This document shows positions 1-9,775 of a DNA stretch of 38,343 bases, piece after piece. The translations under genes were made by a program, and so were the position numbers. Source of the DNA: Chara braunii. Lineage: Eukaryota; Streptophyta; Charophyceae; Charales; Characeae. The DNA is taken from positions 57,866 through 96,208 of the forward strand of contig BFEA01000081.1 of the NCBI GenBank assembly GCA_003427395.1. Direction: 5' to 3'. Position 1 is the stretch's first letter, and every line of letters begins with the position of its first letter. The notes below the pieces were generated by a model, which was given only the letters and a program-made list of their open reading frames with translations, was not told the origin of the DNA and did no database searches.

Positions 1-234
1 GAAGACCGCAACGACCAACTCTTTCAAAACTTCCACAAGTCACTACCGGACATCATCTCACATATAAAGACCCAAATCAGATACTCTATCATTGCCGACT
101 GGAGAAGGAAAACAGCAAGGGGCTGCAATATACAGAGAGTGAAATGGTTCTGGAGCACATGGGGAAACAGATCTCAGCTGGTATCACTCGGCCCCAAAGG
201 GGAACTGCAGTTCAACAGCTGGCTTACTTCTTGA
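1..234 (+). pseudogene. LINE ORF2 C-terminal tail, cut by the window edge
   Basis: Frame 1 is open from the first base to a TGA at 232-234 (77 codons). It reads EDRNDQLF near the start, then IADWRRK, then a Trp-rich stretch (KWFWSTW). The same layout, W-x-x-W-E-D-R-N-x-x-LF followed about 25 residues later by DWxRK, occurs in the minus-strand fragment at 15300-15521, so the two are C-termini of one non-LTR retrotransposon polyprotein family. In LINEs this region lies downstream of the reverse transcriptase and has no catalytic residues of its own. The 5' part is outside the window, so its integrity cannot be judged. The LINE assignment is inferred from the shared motif and the 3' UTR that follows. 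Confidence 0.6.
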
Positions 235-735
235 ACGTGGCAGGAATAGCCATTACTCACATCTGAATGGGACACCGGTCCCAACTTCCAGCAGCCAATA
301 CTACAGTTGCACGGTGTTTAAGGCAACATGGGACGCTGGACCCGGTTTCCAGCTAGCCAGAAAGTAGGATTTAGACAGGTGGTAGGAATTTTCTTACCCT
401 TGTTACTTTTGATATTTATTTGTCCAGTTGTTTTCCTTTTTTGATACCCACTCAGTTTTGCAGATATGGGATGCGGGAGCCGGTTTCCAGCTAGCCAGAA
501 AGTAGGATTTAGACAGAAGATAGGAATTTTCTTACCTTTATTACTTTTGATATTTATTTGTCCAGTTGTTTCCTTTTTGATACCTACTCAGTTTGGCAGA
601 TATGGGACGCTGGACCCGGTTTCCAGCACAGGCCAGCCAAGAACTGGCCCATGTTTTTCAATCTCCGGGTTGAAATGTGGAGGGATTCCCGGCCTCCTTT
701 TCAAAGACTATAATGAAATCTGCAACTTTCCATGA
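235..735 (+). mobile_element. LINE 3' UTR
   Basis: The segment follows the LINE stop directly. It carries the word gggacgctggacccggtttc and then, around 676-705, a gaggg-attcccggcct block with a run like cttttcaa. The same two words in the same order occur on the minus strand at 15690 and 15630, downstream of another LINE, and a related version lies at 13644-13700. Shared order in independent copies marks this as the family's 3' UTR. No poly(A) follows this copy. Confidence 0.5.
330..625 (+). repeat. 138-bp tandem repeat, about 2.2 copies
   Basis: Units start at 330, 468 and 604 with gggacgctgg or gggatgcggg, so the periods are 138 and 136. Each full unit runs through ccagctagccagaaagtagg and ends in gcagatatggga. 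The third copy breaks off after the first ~22 bases. The repeat lies inside the LINE 3' UTR. Confidence 0.85.
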
Positions 736-795
736 TTCACCTTAAGATTCACTCTCGTTTTGCGCATTTCGAGAGTAGTGCAGCGAGGCCCTAGA
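730..795 (+). repeat. Copy of a dispersed short repeat family
   Basis: It contains attcactctcgttttgc, an arm reading gagagt, and gcgaggccct. The same succession is seen at about 1170-1262, 3870-3915, 5163-5245, 5585-5690 and 13093-13190, with partial copies near 29560 and 29880. No terminal repeats or coding capacity are visible. Confidence 0.55.
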
Positions 796-838
796 ATGTT
801 TCTAGTTTCTAGAGCAGTGGAGCCAGGCCCCATAATCT

Positions 839-1015
839 GGACCAGTTCGTATTTGTTTGTTTGTTTGTTTGTTTGTTTGTTTATTTGTTTGTTTGTTTTA
901 ATTTGGACCATTTCTCGATTTATGCGTGTCATCCTTGCGCAGGGGCCATGTTAATCTACCCTTCTCTGTATCGTTCCAATTTTAACAGATGTCCCGACGG
1001 ACCAGTTCGTATTTG
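839..1015 (-). mobile_element. U6 retroposon flanked by a 17-bp target-site duplication
   Basis: The 17-mer ggaccagttcgtatttg is present at 839-855 and again, unchanged, at 999-1015. Between the copies, read on the minus strand, lie a near full-length U6 sequence (1002 to 899) and then a tail of AAAC repeats (898 to 856). A complete RNA sequence, a 3' A-rich tail and a long direct repeat are the hallmarks of LINE-mediated retroposition. Confidence 0.85.
899..1002 (-). pseudogene. U6 snRNA retropseudogene, near full length
   Basis: On the minus strand this covers U6 from its 5' hairpin (gtccgtcgggacatc) through ggaacgatacagagaag, atggcccctgcgcaaggatg and cataaatcgagaaatgg to the end of the RNA. 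A short insertion interrupts the agaagattag box, and the hairpin has base changes. There is no U6 promoter where it would be expected: the 5' flank is the duplicated target site. U6 is the catalytic snRNA of the spliceosome, but this copy has retroposon hallmarks and is very probably not expressed. Confidence 0.88.
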
Positions 1016-1055
1016 CGCATCTCATCCTTGGGCAGGTGCCATGACTATTGATTGG
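1009..1055 (-). pseudogene. Older, decayed U6 fragment (insertion target)
   Basis: Immediately right of the U6 insertion the plus strand reads gcgcatctcatccttgggca and then ggtgccatg. These match, with several changes, the reverse complement of the U6 stretch around cctgcgcaaggatgac. The first part of this older copy (ggaccagttcgtatttg) lies at the other side of the insertion, at 839-855. Confidence 0.6.
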
Positions 1056-1169
1056 TTCGCCACTAATTTTAAGCAGAAATAAAAGAAAAGAAAAGAAACG
1101 AAAAGAAGGAAAAGAAAAGAAAAGAAAAGAAAAAACAAGGGGTAAGGGCGTATGCACAAAAGACAAAAA

Positions 1170-1262
1170 TCATGGCGATGTATCTTTCTGTGTTCTAACG
1201 GAAGATTCACTCTCGTTTTGCACGTTTTGCAAATTTTGAGAGCGGGGGAGCGAGGCCCTAAC
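1170..1262 (+). repeat. Copy of the dispersed short repeat family
   Basis: It reads atggcgatgtatctttc, then gattcactctcgttttgcac, then gagagcggg and agcgaggccctaa. It is one of the more complete copies and adds the ggcg-tgtatctt head that is also seen at 5585 and 13093. Confidence 0.55.
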
Positions 1263-1575
1263 TTCAGGAGAACCACAAACACGGGTTATAATTGCACTGC
1301 GTGGCAAGATTGCAATTGCAATTGCAATTGCACTTCGGACACCCTAACCTCGTTTGGCCGAATATCAAGATCGTATGAAACCAACACTTCCCGTCTGTTT
1401 ACTCAAAATTATTGTTTTACGAAAAAGGAAAAAATAAACTAGCATCGCGCGTCTTACCTTTTGCCATGACAACGCGCAGAAGCGTCCCGCGGCCTCTCTG
1501 TGCGGCGATGTACACACACGCGGGCACAGCACAGCACACACACACACACACACACTGCGGCCTCTCTGTACGACG

Positions 1576-1621
<46 letters not shown>

Positions 1622-2400
1622 CGGCCTCTCTGTACGACGATGTGCACACACACACACACGGGAGAAGTAATAAAACCTCCCAGCGACGAAACCTTAGCAT
1701 CCATTTCCACCCAAACAGGGAAAAAGGTGCCACAGGCCCCAAAATCACTTTCGGCGTCATTTTTGCACCCTGCAAAATTATTGCCCGCCATTTTTACACC
1801 GCCACCGCTACCGACCCAGCCAGGTGCAAAACGGACACCAAAAGTCGTTTTATGACTTCTCCCCCCACAAACACGCACGCACACATATACTCAGTGTGAA
1901 ACTTCAGTGACTGTAGGGACAGTTATTCCAGCTGCTTTCAGCCCAGGTGCAAGTAAAACGTACCCTTGCACAAACAAACAAACCAAAAAAAAAAAAAAAA
2001 AAAAAACCAGGTCTTTCGTTACAAGTAAGAAACAGCCCGCCGAGTCTTACCACATCATGATGGGCAACTTTGCCCAGCACCCCTTCCTTCATCCCTCCTT
2101 GCAAGATGTGGCGTCACACCTACAGAATCTGATGCGTAAAGGTTCTCAGATTCCTCCCTCGACACCTTTCCCCCAGATGTGGTGGCACACCTACTGCTTC
2201 GCAGATGCGTAAAAGTTTCAGAATCTCCTCTTTGCTGAGATCAGGAGCTGTATCTCTTCTGAGCACAACTTATATCTACGGGCATACCAATAATACCGAA
2301 TACCAAAAGATGTACATGATGTACATGATGGTGATCACAGCTGGACCAGGATGTACTCGACTCCACTTATACGTAGTGTAGTCCTCCACGCAACAAACGC
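1263..2400. other. Non-coding repeat-rich stretch
   Basis: No convincing gene is visible. It contains a CA-rich minisatellite (1490-1660), a tract of about 20 As (1986-2006) and otherwise unclassified sequence. Open frames here come from the CA repeats read as His-Thr or Val-Cys and are not credible proteins. Confidence 0.6.
1490..1660. repeat. CA minisatellite, three units
   Basis: The word cggcctctctgt followed by a cgacgat-type segment recurs at 1490, 1558 and 1622, each time leading into a CA run of different length. The period is 64-68 bases. Confidence 0.8.
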
Positions 2401-3175
2401 AAAAGACGTTTTTTTTTTTTTTTTTTTTTTACAAACAGAAATTACATAACACACATTCTGTTCCTTTTCCATTGTCATTGAAGTCTTCTATCCACGGAAG
2501 TCTCGTGTGAGTTGGCTAGGTCGCCTTCTCGACCTCCAGATTTGCCTTTCCAAACAAGAAATGAAAAAAAAAAAAAAAAAAAAAAAAAAAAGATTTCACT
2601 GTGGCAAGCTGTCAGTGTGCCTTCAGACACAGCAGTACCACCCAAAAAGCTCATTGTCCACGGTAAAAAATGAGCATTTCCGTTTTTCTTTCTTAAAAAA
2701 GGAGCATTTCTCAGAGATGCGAGAACCAGGGGCGAGGTCCCACTAACAAAGAGGATTGGATCGAACACCTGAATCTGGGCTTATTTGCGGAAAAGTGCAG
2801 AAAAAGTCAAGACTGAACTGTTTTTTTCTGCATCTCTGCCCAAAACTCGGCCAGGCAACTGAATCCGAAGTATACTGAACTTTTGTAATACATTGCTATT
2901 GTTAAAAACCAACGAGCAAGCACAAAAAAAAAAAAAAAAAAAAAAAAAAAAACGCATTGTACATTGTGAGCACCTTCTGAGCACACGTCCACTGTGGCGA
3001 GTGCTCAGCAATCAACTACATTCACTCTGGTACACATTCTAAGCGCGTACTCACACTAGCTCCATCTTAAATGTATCTCATCGCATTTCCGACCCCGCCA
3101 GGATGCATCTGACCACAATTACGTCCACAATAAACGAGTACAAAAAGTCTTAGTTTGAGTATGCCCTGAGAGTCG

Positions 3176-3212
<37 letters not shown>

Positions 3213-3340
3213 AATAATATAATAATAATATATAATATAATAATAATAATAATTAATAATAATAATAATAAAAGGAGTGGCCACTCACCACTCACTAATA
3301 GATGTGCAACAGACAGAAATTACGGCGGTCTACGTTCCAA
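2401..3340. other. Poly(T)/poly(A) tracts and AAT microsatellite, no gene
   Basis: T tracts lie near 2409-2430 and A tracts near 2565-2591 and 2923-2952. An imperfect AAT/TAAT microsatellite occupies about 3175-3271. Homopolymers of 20-30 bases at intervals of a few hundred bases resemble decayed retroposon tails, but no body could be assigned to them. Confidence 0.6.
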
Positions 3341-5162
3341 ATTGTACCAGAAAATTCATTCTCATTTGGCAGATGGGATAATTTACAAAACACCCCTATA
3401 TACCACTCAAGCATGCCGGCAGGGCGGATTCCATTTTCGGGCTAAGGCTAATTCTTTAAGCCCAACCACTTCAATTACCTGTCAAATCTGGACAGGACGG
3501 CCTTTCAGGCCTTTTTTATTGTCATTGAGTATTACGGGGAACCCCGTAGCAGCCACACCCGTGCTCAAGCCTCCAACGAGGCGCCCGTCGTGCAACTTTT
3601 TAATTTAATCTGGATTTGCTTGCAATTGTGCCCAGGCGGAGTTGGCAAGTACTGGGGAATTTTGCAAAGTTCGACCGTACCCGGTATGGGTACATTGCAC
3701 AGGCAGATGGGGGTCCAACCGACGCCGCCAGGGGCATTTCACAAAGTAGTTTTCTTTGTCAGAGGGGCATTCCGATCTGCCCACAATCTTTTACCGGCAT
3801 TTGGCATATATCTCGACGTCTGGGGGTATATTTTGCAAATTATTCCTTCGCGGATTTGGCGAGTGATCTGGGAAATTTCATTCTCATTTTGCAGATTCGC
3901 GGCTGAGGCCCTATGACACACGCGACTGACAAAGGGCATTTCCCTCAGATGCTCGGGTCTTCATATTTCTAGTGTTTCCGTCTTCCCCCGAGCACAATGC
4001 ACCCTCATTTTGACTCATCTTTCCTGTACGGAACGATAGTCTGTACACATTCATTCATTGCAGTACAGATTCATTATCAGGATGCCCCGGAAAGATAAGT
4101 CCGTCCACATTCATTACAGATTCCTTATCAGGGTGCCCTGTGTTTCAGTCTGTATAAGGGACGCTGGACCCGCTTTCCAGCAGCAATAGATGGAGATGGA
4201 GCCTCTCACCTATAGATTCATTATCAGGGTGCTAGTGGTGTCTACCCTTATCAGCACCACTAAAACCGGTGCGGGAGTGTTTTTTCGTAAAAAAAAAAAA
4301 GAAACAAAAAAAAAGGGTGTTTTTTGCTATTAAAAACAAAAAGGGGTGCCCTTTGTTCGGAGGAAGGACGGTAGTCTATCCCCTTCCGACGTCCGTTCAC
4401 ATCCAGGTCTATTAAAACGGCCCATTCACAAACAGGTCTATTAAAACGGCCCCTATCTATATTAAACCAGGTGGTCTATTAAATCGGCCCCTATCTACTC
4501 AGCTAAGCCTCTGTTCCAATCAGGTCTATTAAAACGTGATCAGTGAGTGATCCATCAGGCCACAAGGCCACAACAACGACGTTAAACTACTGTTCGAAGA
4601 CCACCAATTACAAACGAAAAACAACACTCGAAAGATCTGTCACCGCACCAAGCAGATACGACGCCGTCTTCCAACCCACCGTATAATATTCTAGTCCAGG
4701 GCAACCGTCGATAGAGACGGAACCTACGGTCTAAGATCATCAGGGCAGCATATGATGTAAGGGACGCTGGGGCGGTTTCGTAGCCCATAATGAAATGCGT
4801 TCTACAATAAAAAAAACACTAGTTAAATGAGAAAGGTCGTCAGGAAACAACACTCGGGCAGAATAAAAAGGTCGTCAGGAAACAACACTTGTACTCAATT
4901 ATTATGGACGAAACTTTTTTGTTTTACGGTCCTATAGACCAAGGATAAGAATCATATAAGATACTAAACTGACCAGAACAGATGCTACGCTTCATCTTGG
5001 CTAAAAGGTCGACGAGAAAGGTAGGAACTTTTTGTATTAACTAAGGACGAAAATGCGATCAGGTGCATCCAGGTCCGGCTATACATGCGGTCAGATACAT
5101 GAAGGACTAGAACTAGGCCCTCGCGACGCTATAGTCAAAATGCGAAGACTAAAGACAGAACT

Positions 5163-5245
5163 GTGGCGGGCGCATCTGCCGATGTTTTCGCGGGAAGTTC
5201 ATTCTCCTTTTGCACATGTAGAGTGGTGTGGCGATGCCCCTGGGG
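5163..5245 (+). repeat. Copy of the dispersed short repeat family
   Basis: It reads tggcgggcgcatctgcc, then gttcattctccttttgcaca, then gagtggtgtggcgatgccc. This is a well preserved copy showing all three blocks in order. Confidence 0.55.
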
Positions 5246-5584
5246 TCGCCTGGTGTGAACACGCCCTCTACGCCTTTCTGATCGACGTTCTCAGATTCCT
5301 TATGCGGCGAGGCGCTACCACGAAAGAGGATGGGATTTCATCTGGCTTCCTGCACCTGGGCCGAAAACCCATACAGATTCTGCCGCTTAATCCAATAAAT
5401 TATCCCGTTGGCGAAAGGGACCTCACCCCTGATCCACAGCGACGTGCCGAAATGCTTACCACCCTCTCTGATCGACGGTCTAAAATACGGAGATAGCTGT
5501 TCGACCGGTCGCAGTTCCACGACTCAGAGGTCCTCGCCGCACTGCTCACCAAATGCACAAAACACAAAAATTAAAAATTAAATT

Positions 5585-5690
5585 ATGGCGCTGTATACTT
5601 CCATTTTTAGGCAGAAGATCCATTCTCATTTGGCACATTCATTTTCAAGCGGAAGAGCCATTCTCATTTTGCACACTCTCTCCCTCGAAT
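5585..5690 (+). repeat. Double copy of the dispersed short repeat family
   Basis: It reads atggcgctgtatacttcc, then ccattctcatttggcac, then a second ccattctcattttgcaca about 40 bases on. The second core suggests a local duplication within the unit. Confidence 0.5.
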
Positions 5691-6669
5691 ACGTGGTAAG
5701 ACTGGGAAGGTCACTGACAACCATTTAACTTGAAGTTTTAAATCCTGTTCAAGCCATCCCTCGAATACAACACATCCCCACCAACTCTCTTTTTTTCATA
5801 TTATTCACGATTTTCCTCGGTTTGACAGAGCACTCGCGAAATCGAAACTGAAACGCATTTTCAAACCGAAAACGTGACAGCGCCCTAGGTTTCCCTTTCT
5901 TAGGGGTAATTTTCATTGGGGTCAAAGTTCAAATTTCCATTTCATCAACTGGTTTAGAGGCCTGGGACCTCAACAGGACTTCCCATACAGGTAAACAAGT
6001 TTGACGAAGAGGAGATCGCCACATTATCATCAGTTCTCAGGGCATACTCACACAAGCACGTTCTTTACTTGTTTCTGGAGGGAACTCCGACGAGATGCAC
6101 ATAAGCCCGGCAGTAAATGCGGTCAGGTACATTTAACATAGCGACAAGTGAGTGTACGCCCTCAGCTCTGCAGTCAGGATCTTTATTCTTGAGGGGGGGG
6201 AAGCACTCAGGATTCCCCCATACGCGCGTGTTGTTCTCTGAGAATCACCTCCTTGCACCATGATGCAGCGCTTCTACGCTGCACCGCCTCGCCGCACCAC
6301 GCACCAAGTGTGCAAAACGAGAAGGTTGCTATTGCTTGTTTACTTCGACGGTTTCCCCCGACGAGCTGGGATGAGTGAATGATATTCTTTCCTTCCATCC
6401 CAACCGTACTCGACCACCTGCTGCTCCTATGTGCACCCTCACACTGCTTCACCATGCTCTTCCCAACTTCACCTGGTTTTATACGTGATGGGATATTTCT
6501 AAGTAACGCCAGAGCCCCCAGTAGTCCTTTCAGCGCCTATCGCCAAGAGGCGTAATCGGTGAAATGCCCCGATTTCAATCTTTGCTGGCGAATGTGTCAC
6601 TGTCCATGGCAGAAGGGCAGAGAGATCGCCTCAAAATCCCTTTCCCGGTCCACGGTCTTTCCTGTCAAG

Positions 6670-6834
6670 GTTTCTTTACCAGGGAACATTGAAAAGATCG
6701 TATTTCCCAATATTTGACAGCGCCCCAATCAAAGGAAAAACTTCGGTCTTTGCTATTTAGGTTTCTTCGCCAGGGAACATCGAAAAGATCGTATTTCCCA
6801 CCGTTTGCCAGCGCCCCAATGAGAGGAAAAACGT
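6670..6834. repeat. 91-bp tandem duplication
   Basis: The block from gtttctttaccagggaacat through gatcgtatttccca to cagcgccccaat starts at 6670 and recurs with a few changes at 6761. Confidence 0.8.
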
Positions 6835-6857
6835 GTCCTGCGCCACATCCTTCAACA

Positions 6858-6950
6858 TGAAACGATACAGAGAAGATAACCATGGCCCCAGCGAGAGGAT
6901 AACACGCATAAATCGAGAAACGGACCCAAAACAAAAACAAAAAAAAAGGA
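6858..6950 (+). pseudogene. 5'-truncated U6 retropseudogene with A-rich tail
   Basis: The plus strand has aacgatacagagaagat, then atggcccc, then acacgcataaatcgagaaa and ggaccc, running into aaaacaaaaacaaaaaaaaa. This is the 3' two thirds of U6 followed by an A-rich tail. Substitutions are scattered through the otherwise invariant central region. A target-site duplication is not obvious. Confidence 0.8.
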
Positions 6951-7015
6951 AACACTTGCGAAAGCCATCCTCTGTCCGTCAGCGTCCGATTTTAGGAGAT
7001 CGCTCACCTGATTGA

Positions 7016-7211
7016 GACCCCATGCCTCAATTTTTAATTTTTAATTTTTTTTTGGCGGTCCGGGTTACCCCTGGCGAGTCCCCGAAATTAATAATACGTC
7101 GGATACAAAGAAGATCTAAAAAAAAAAAAACATAAGAATATTAACAACAGAAACGAAAGACCACGCGTCGGAAGGGAAAGGACTGATAATCAACCGAAAC
7201 CTTGTTTTTTG

Positions 7212-7254
<43 letters not shown>

Positions 7255-8115
7255 AGAACATCGTTAGGAGAAGGAGAAAAAAACATCCGAAGGGGAAAAT
7301 AAAAACTAGCGGGTGGGATTGGAGAGCGAAAAAACATCGAGTCAGTGAAACCGGCGCCTATTGTCTTTTGTAATATTAATATTAATTTAACAAGAATATC
7401 TTTTATAAGTACTCGTTAATAAATGAATAAACCTGAACACTGCGTTTATATAGACAACTTTCGTCACAAAAAATAAAAATAAAAATAAATCGCCACTGCC
7501 GTACAGGCTCACGGCAGCCGAGCTGCCCTTTGCTAGTAAGCTGCACACGCACGACTACTAGTGGACTACTATTCCGACACAAAGTCCAGACTAGAATATG
7601 AACTTCCCTGCAAGTATCTAACCGTATTTACAGACACATGAATTCCCCACAGTTCCCAATTATGAACAGTCGCCAACCGATATGAAATCCCTTGCACGTG
7701 CAACATGAATTCCACACAGTTCCCAATTATGAACAGGATCCAACCGATAATCCAGACTCGGATCCCGATCGAACAATCAATCACACACATTATCACAGTC
7801 ATGAGTCGTGTCATTCCAGCACCACTTTGCCTACCTCAAAAAGATATTACCCCTCTGTGTCTACTTACTCCATACGTACTCCTCTTTTCGAGGAACATCC
7901 AAGGCAAAAAGGACAACAGAAAAGGACCAGTTCAGCACCTTCACGCAACAATTATAGCAAGCAATGTCCATACAACAAGAACAAAAAAAAGAAGCGAGGA
8001 GAGCAACACGGACAACAGGCATCGAGAAAACAACCATACGACTAAGAACAGAGGGATTGCTAGGTTGATCGGCACTTTATTACTTTCTTTTCTCCATAGG
8101 TTAATACACCGAGAA

Positions 8116-8119
<4 letters not shown>
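7016..8119. other. AT-rich stretch with a 42-base poly(A) tract, no gene
   Basis: A run of 42 As lies at 7212-7253. A direct duplication follows at 7636-7749. The frame at 7705-8295 runs into the CT microsatellite and is not a credible protein. Confidence 0.55.
7636..7749. repeat. 68-bp tandem duplication
   Basis: catgaattcc followed by cacagttcccaattatgaac and ccaaccgata occurs at 7636 and again at 7704. Confidence 0.8.

Positions 8120-8192
<73 letters not shown>
8120..8192. repeat. CT microsatellite
   Basis: Uninterrupted TC dinucleotides for about 72 bases. Confidence 0.97.
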
Positions 8193-8196
<4 letters not shown>

Positions 8197-9546
8197 ACAT
8201 TTAAATCCAAAATGCTCGACGCACAACAGTTCGCCAGATCACGGAGAGGCAGGCCTCGCAGGCAACACCGGATTTTTCACCATCCTTGTCATTAACTTAT
8301 TACGTTGCTTAGACTGTCTTGCAATTGAGAACGCAAGAAATCGAATTTCAAACTACTTACCGGCTCGAGAGGCCTAAGAAAAATCTCTATCAGTTATCAT
8401 TTTAATTGGTTTTCGTCCATCAGTTACGTATTGTCGAAGCTAACACAACTCGTACTGAAGGCTGGTCTCCATTATTATACTCGACTACTTCCGGGTAGAG
8501 CAGCAGCGTGACGGCTCCAAGCATCGCCGAATGACAGACCGGAGATTCCGAAATTACTTTACTGTAATTATAAAGAGATCTCTAGTAAGGAAAAGCAGAT
8601 ATTGCTGACATCTGTATACAGCTGGAAACCATCGACATGTACATCGCGGGTTGTATACCGCTCAGAGCTGCGTTATCCAAACAATAAGAGAATAATTTTG
8701 AAAAGAGCAGCAAAATTAATCTTGAAAAAGAAGGAAAATATCTTAGTACGGGTAATAACTTCGCCATGACACCCACTGGCAAACACAAGACCCCAAGAGA
8801 ATAAAAAGCAATCAATTGATCTGAAAACGATGTCTACCCTCCCTCCCTCCCTCCCTCCCTCCCTCCCTCCCTCGCTCTGGTTGAAGCCACACCTCCATTT
8901 GGCTTTGGCTTCACTGAATTTGCGTCGAAGACATACCATCTTCAACCTAACAGTATATGCAAAGAAACGCAACCGAACCTTAAAAAAAAAAAAACGATCC
9001 AAAAGCTGAGCTTAACCACTTCACGACTCCTCTAACACCTCACCTTAACCCAACCTCATCTTAACTCATTGGTTAACTTAAATTTAACGGCCACATTCAC
9101 TGAATCCACCGAAGACGGACACTACCTTACCCCAACGGTTAAACTTCAATATACCGTCCACATTCATTGAATCCCCCGAAGACACTTCCGCATCGACCGG
9201 TAATATCCAGGCGTCATACCGAGGCATACATAGATGATAGAGCTGGGCTAATCTCCACCGACTGATCGACGGGCCACCGAAAAACAAGGCTCATCGCCCT
9301 CTAGTACTGCTCAAGTCTAATCAATAAGACTAACGAATTGTAATAAACTAGAGGTAAATTAGTGATAAATTGCGCCGCACAGACAAATAGAAAGCCATGT
9401 TTACGCATAAACATCTGCGATATTTAACAAGCTCGAATGAGTGTAGAGAAATAGACAAGCAGAAGGAAAAGGAAAAACGTAGCAGAGCAGATACACGAAC
9501 TAACACAGAAGACTCAAGGACCAAACTAACAAGACAAAGACAACAC

Positions 9547-9586
<40 letters not shown>

Positions 9587-9770
9587 CGATGAAGAGATTC
9601 ACAGAAGAGTTTGATTCGTACGTCTACCTACAAGTGGTGGGTGCGAAAGCTACGCTCGATCTCCGTCGTCGGAGTGCATCTGAGCGCCGTACTAACCTTA
9701 TTTTCAGTTCCGTCTACTTGAGAACGCCAAATGTGTAGCAATGAAGGGAAGGAACGCGGATACCGTTGGC
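8193..9770. other. Intergenic region downstream of the pectin methylesterase
   Basis: It holds a CCCT tetranucleotide run (8837-8873), a 66-bp period duplication (9071-9183) and a GA run (9549-9583). No gene is visible. The last ~150 bases would hold the 3' UTR of the minus-strand pectin methylesterase gene; an aaaataagg sequence near 9698 on that strand is a weak polyadenylation candidate. Confidence 0.5.
9071..9183. repeat. 66-bp tandem duplication
   Basis: ggttaacttaaatttaacgg with cacattcactgaatc and cgaagac (9071-9116) recurs with changes at 9137-9183. Confidence 0.75.
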
Positions 9771-9775
9771 GATGA

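Larger units (their letters stand above)
3341..6660. other. Non-coding stretch with many short dispersed and local repeats
   Basis: Copies of the short repeat family lie at 3870-3915, 5163-5245 and 5585-5690. Local repeats include agattcattatcagg-type words near 4067, 4118 and 4210; aggtctattaaaacggccc near 4404, 4433, 4472 and 4523; and aaaggtcgtcaggaaacaac at about 4833 and 4870. The LINE 3' UTR word gggacgctggacccg recurs at 4159. Open frames of up to 147 codons at 5053-5496 cross two of these repeats and show no recognisable domain. Confidence 0.55.

Noticed and set aside
1365-1899. Several frames of 85-155 codons rich in His-Thr or Val-Cys
   Set aside because: They are translations of CA microsatellites.
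5053-5496. 147-codon plus-strand frame
   Set aside because: It runs through a copy of the dispersed repeat family and has no recognisable domain or codon pattern.
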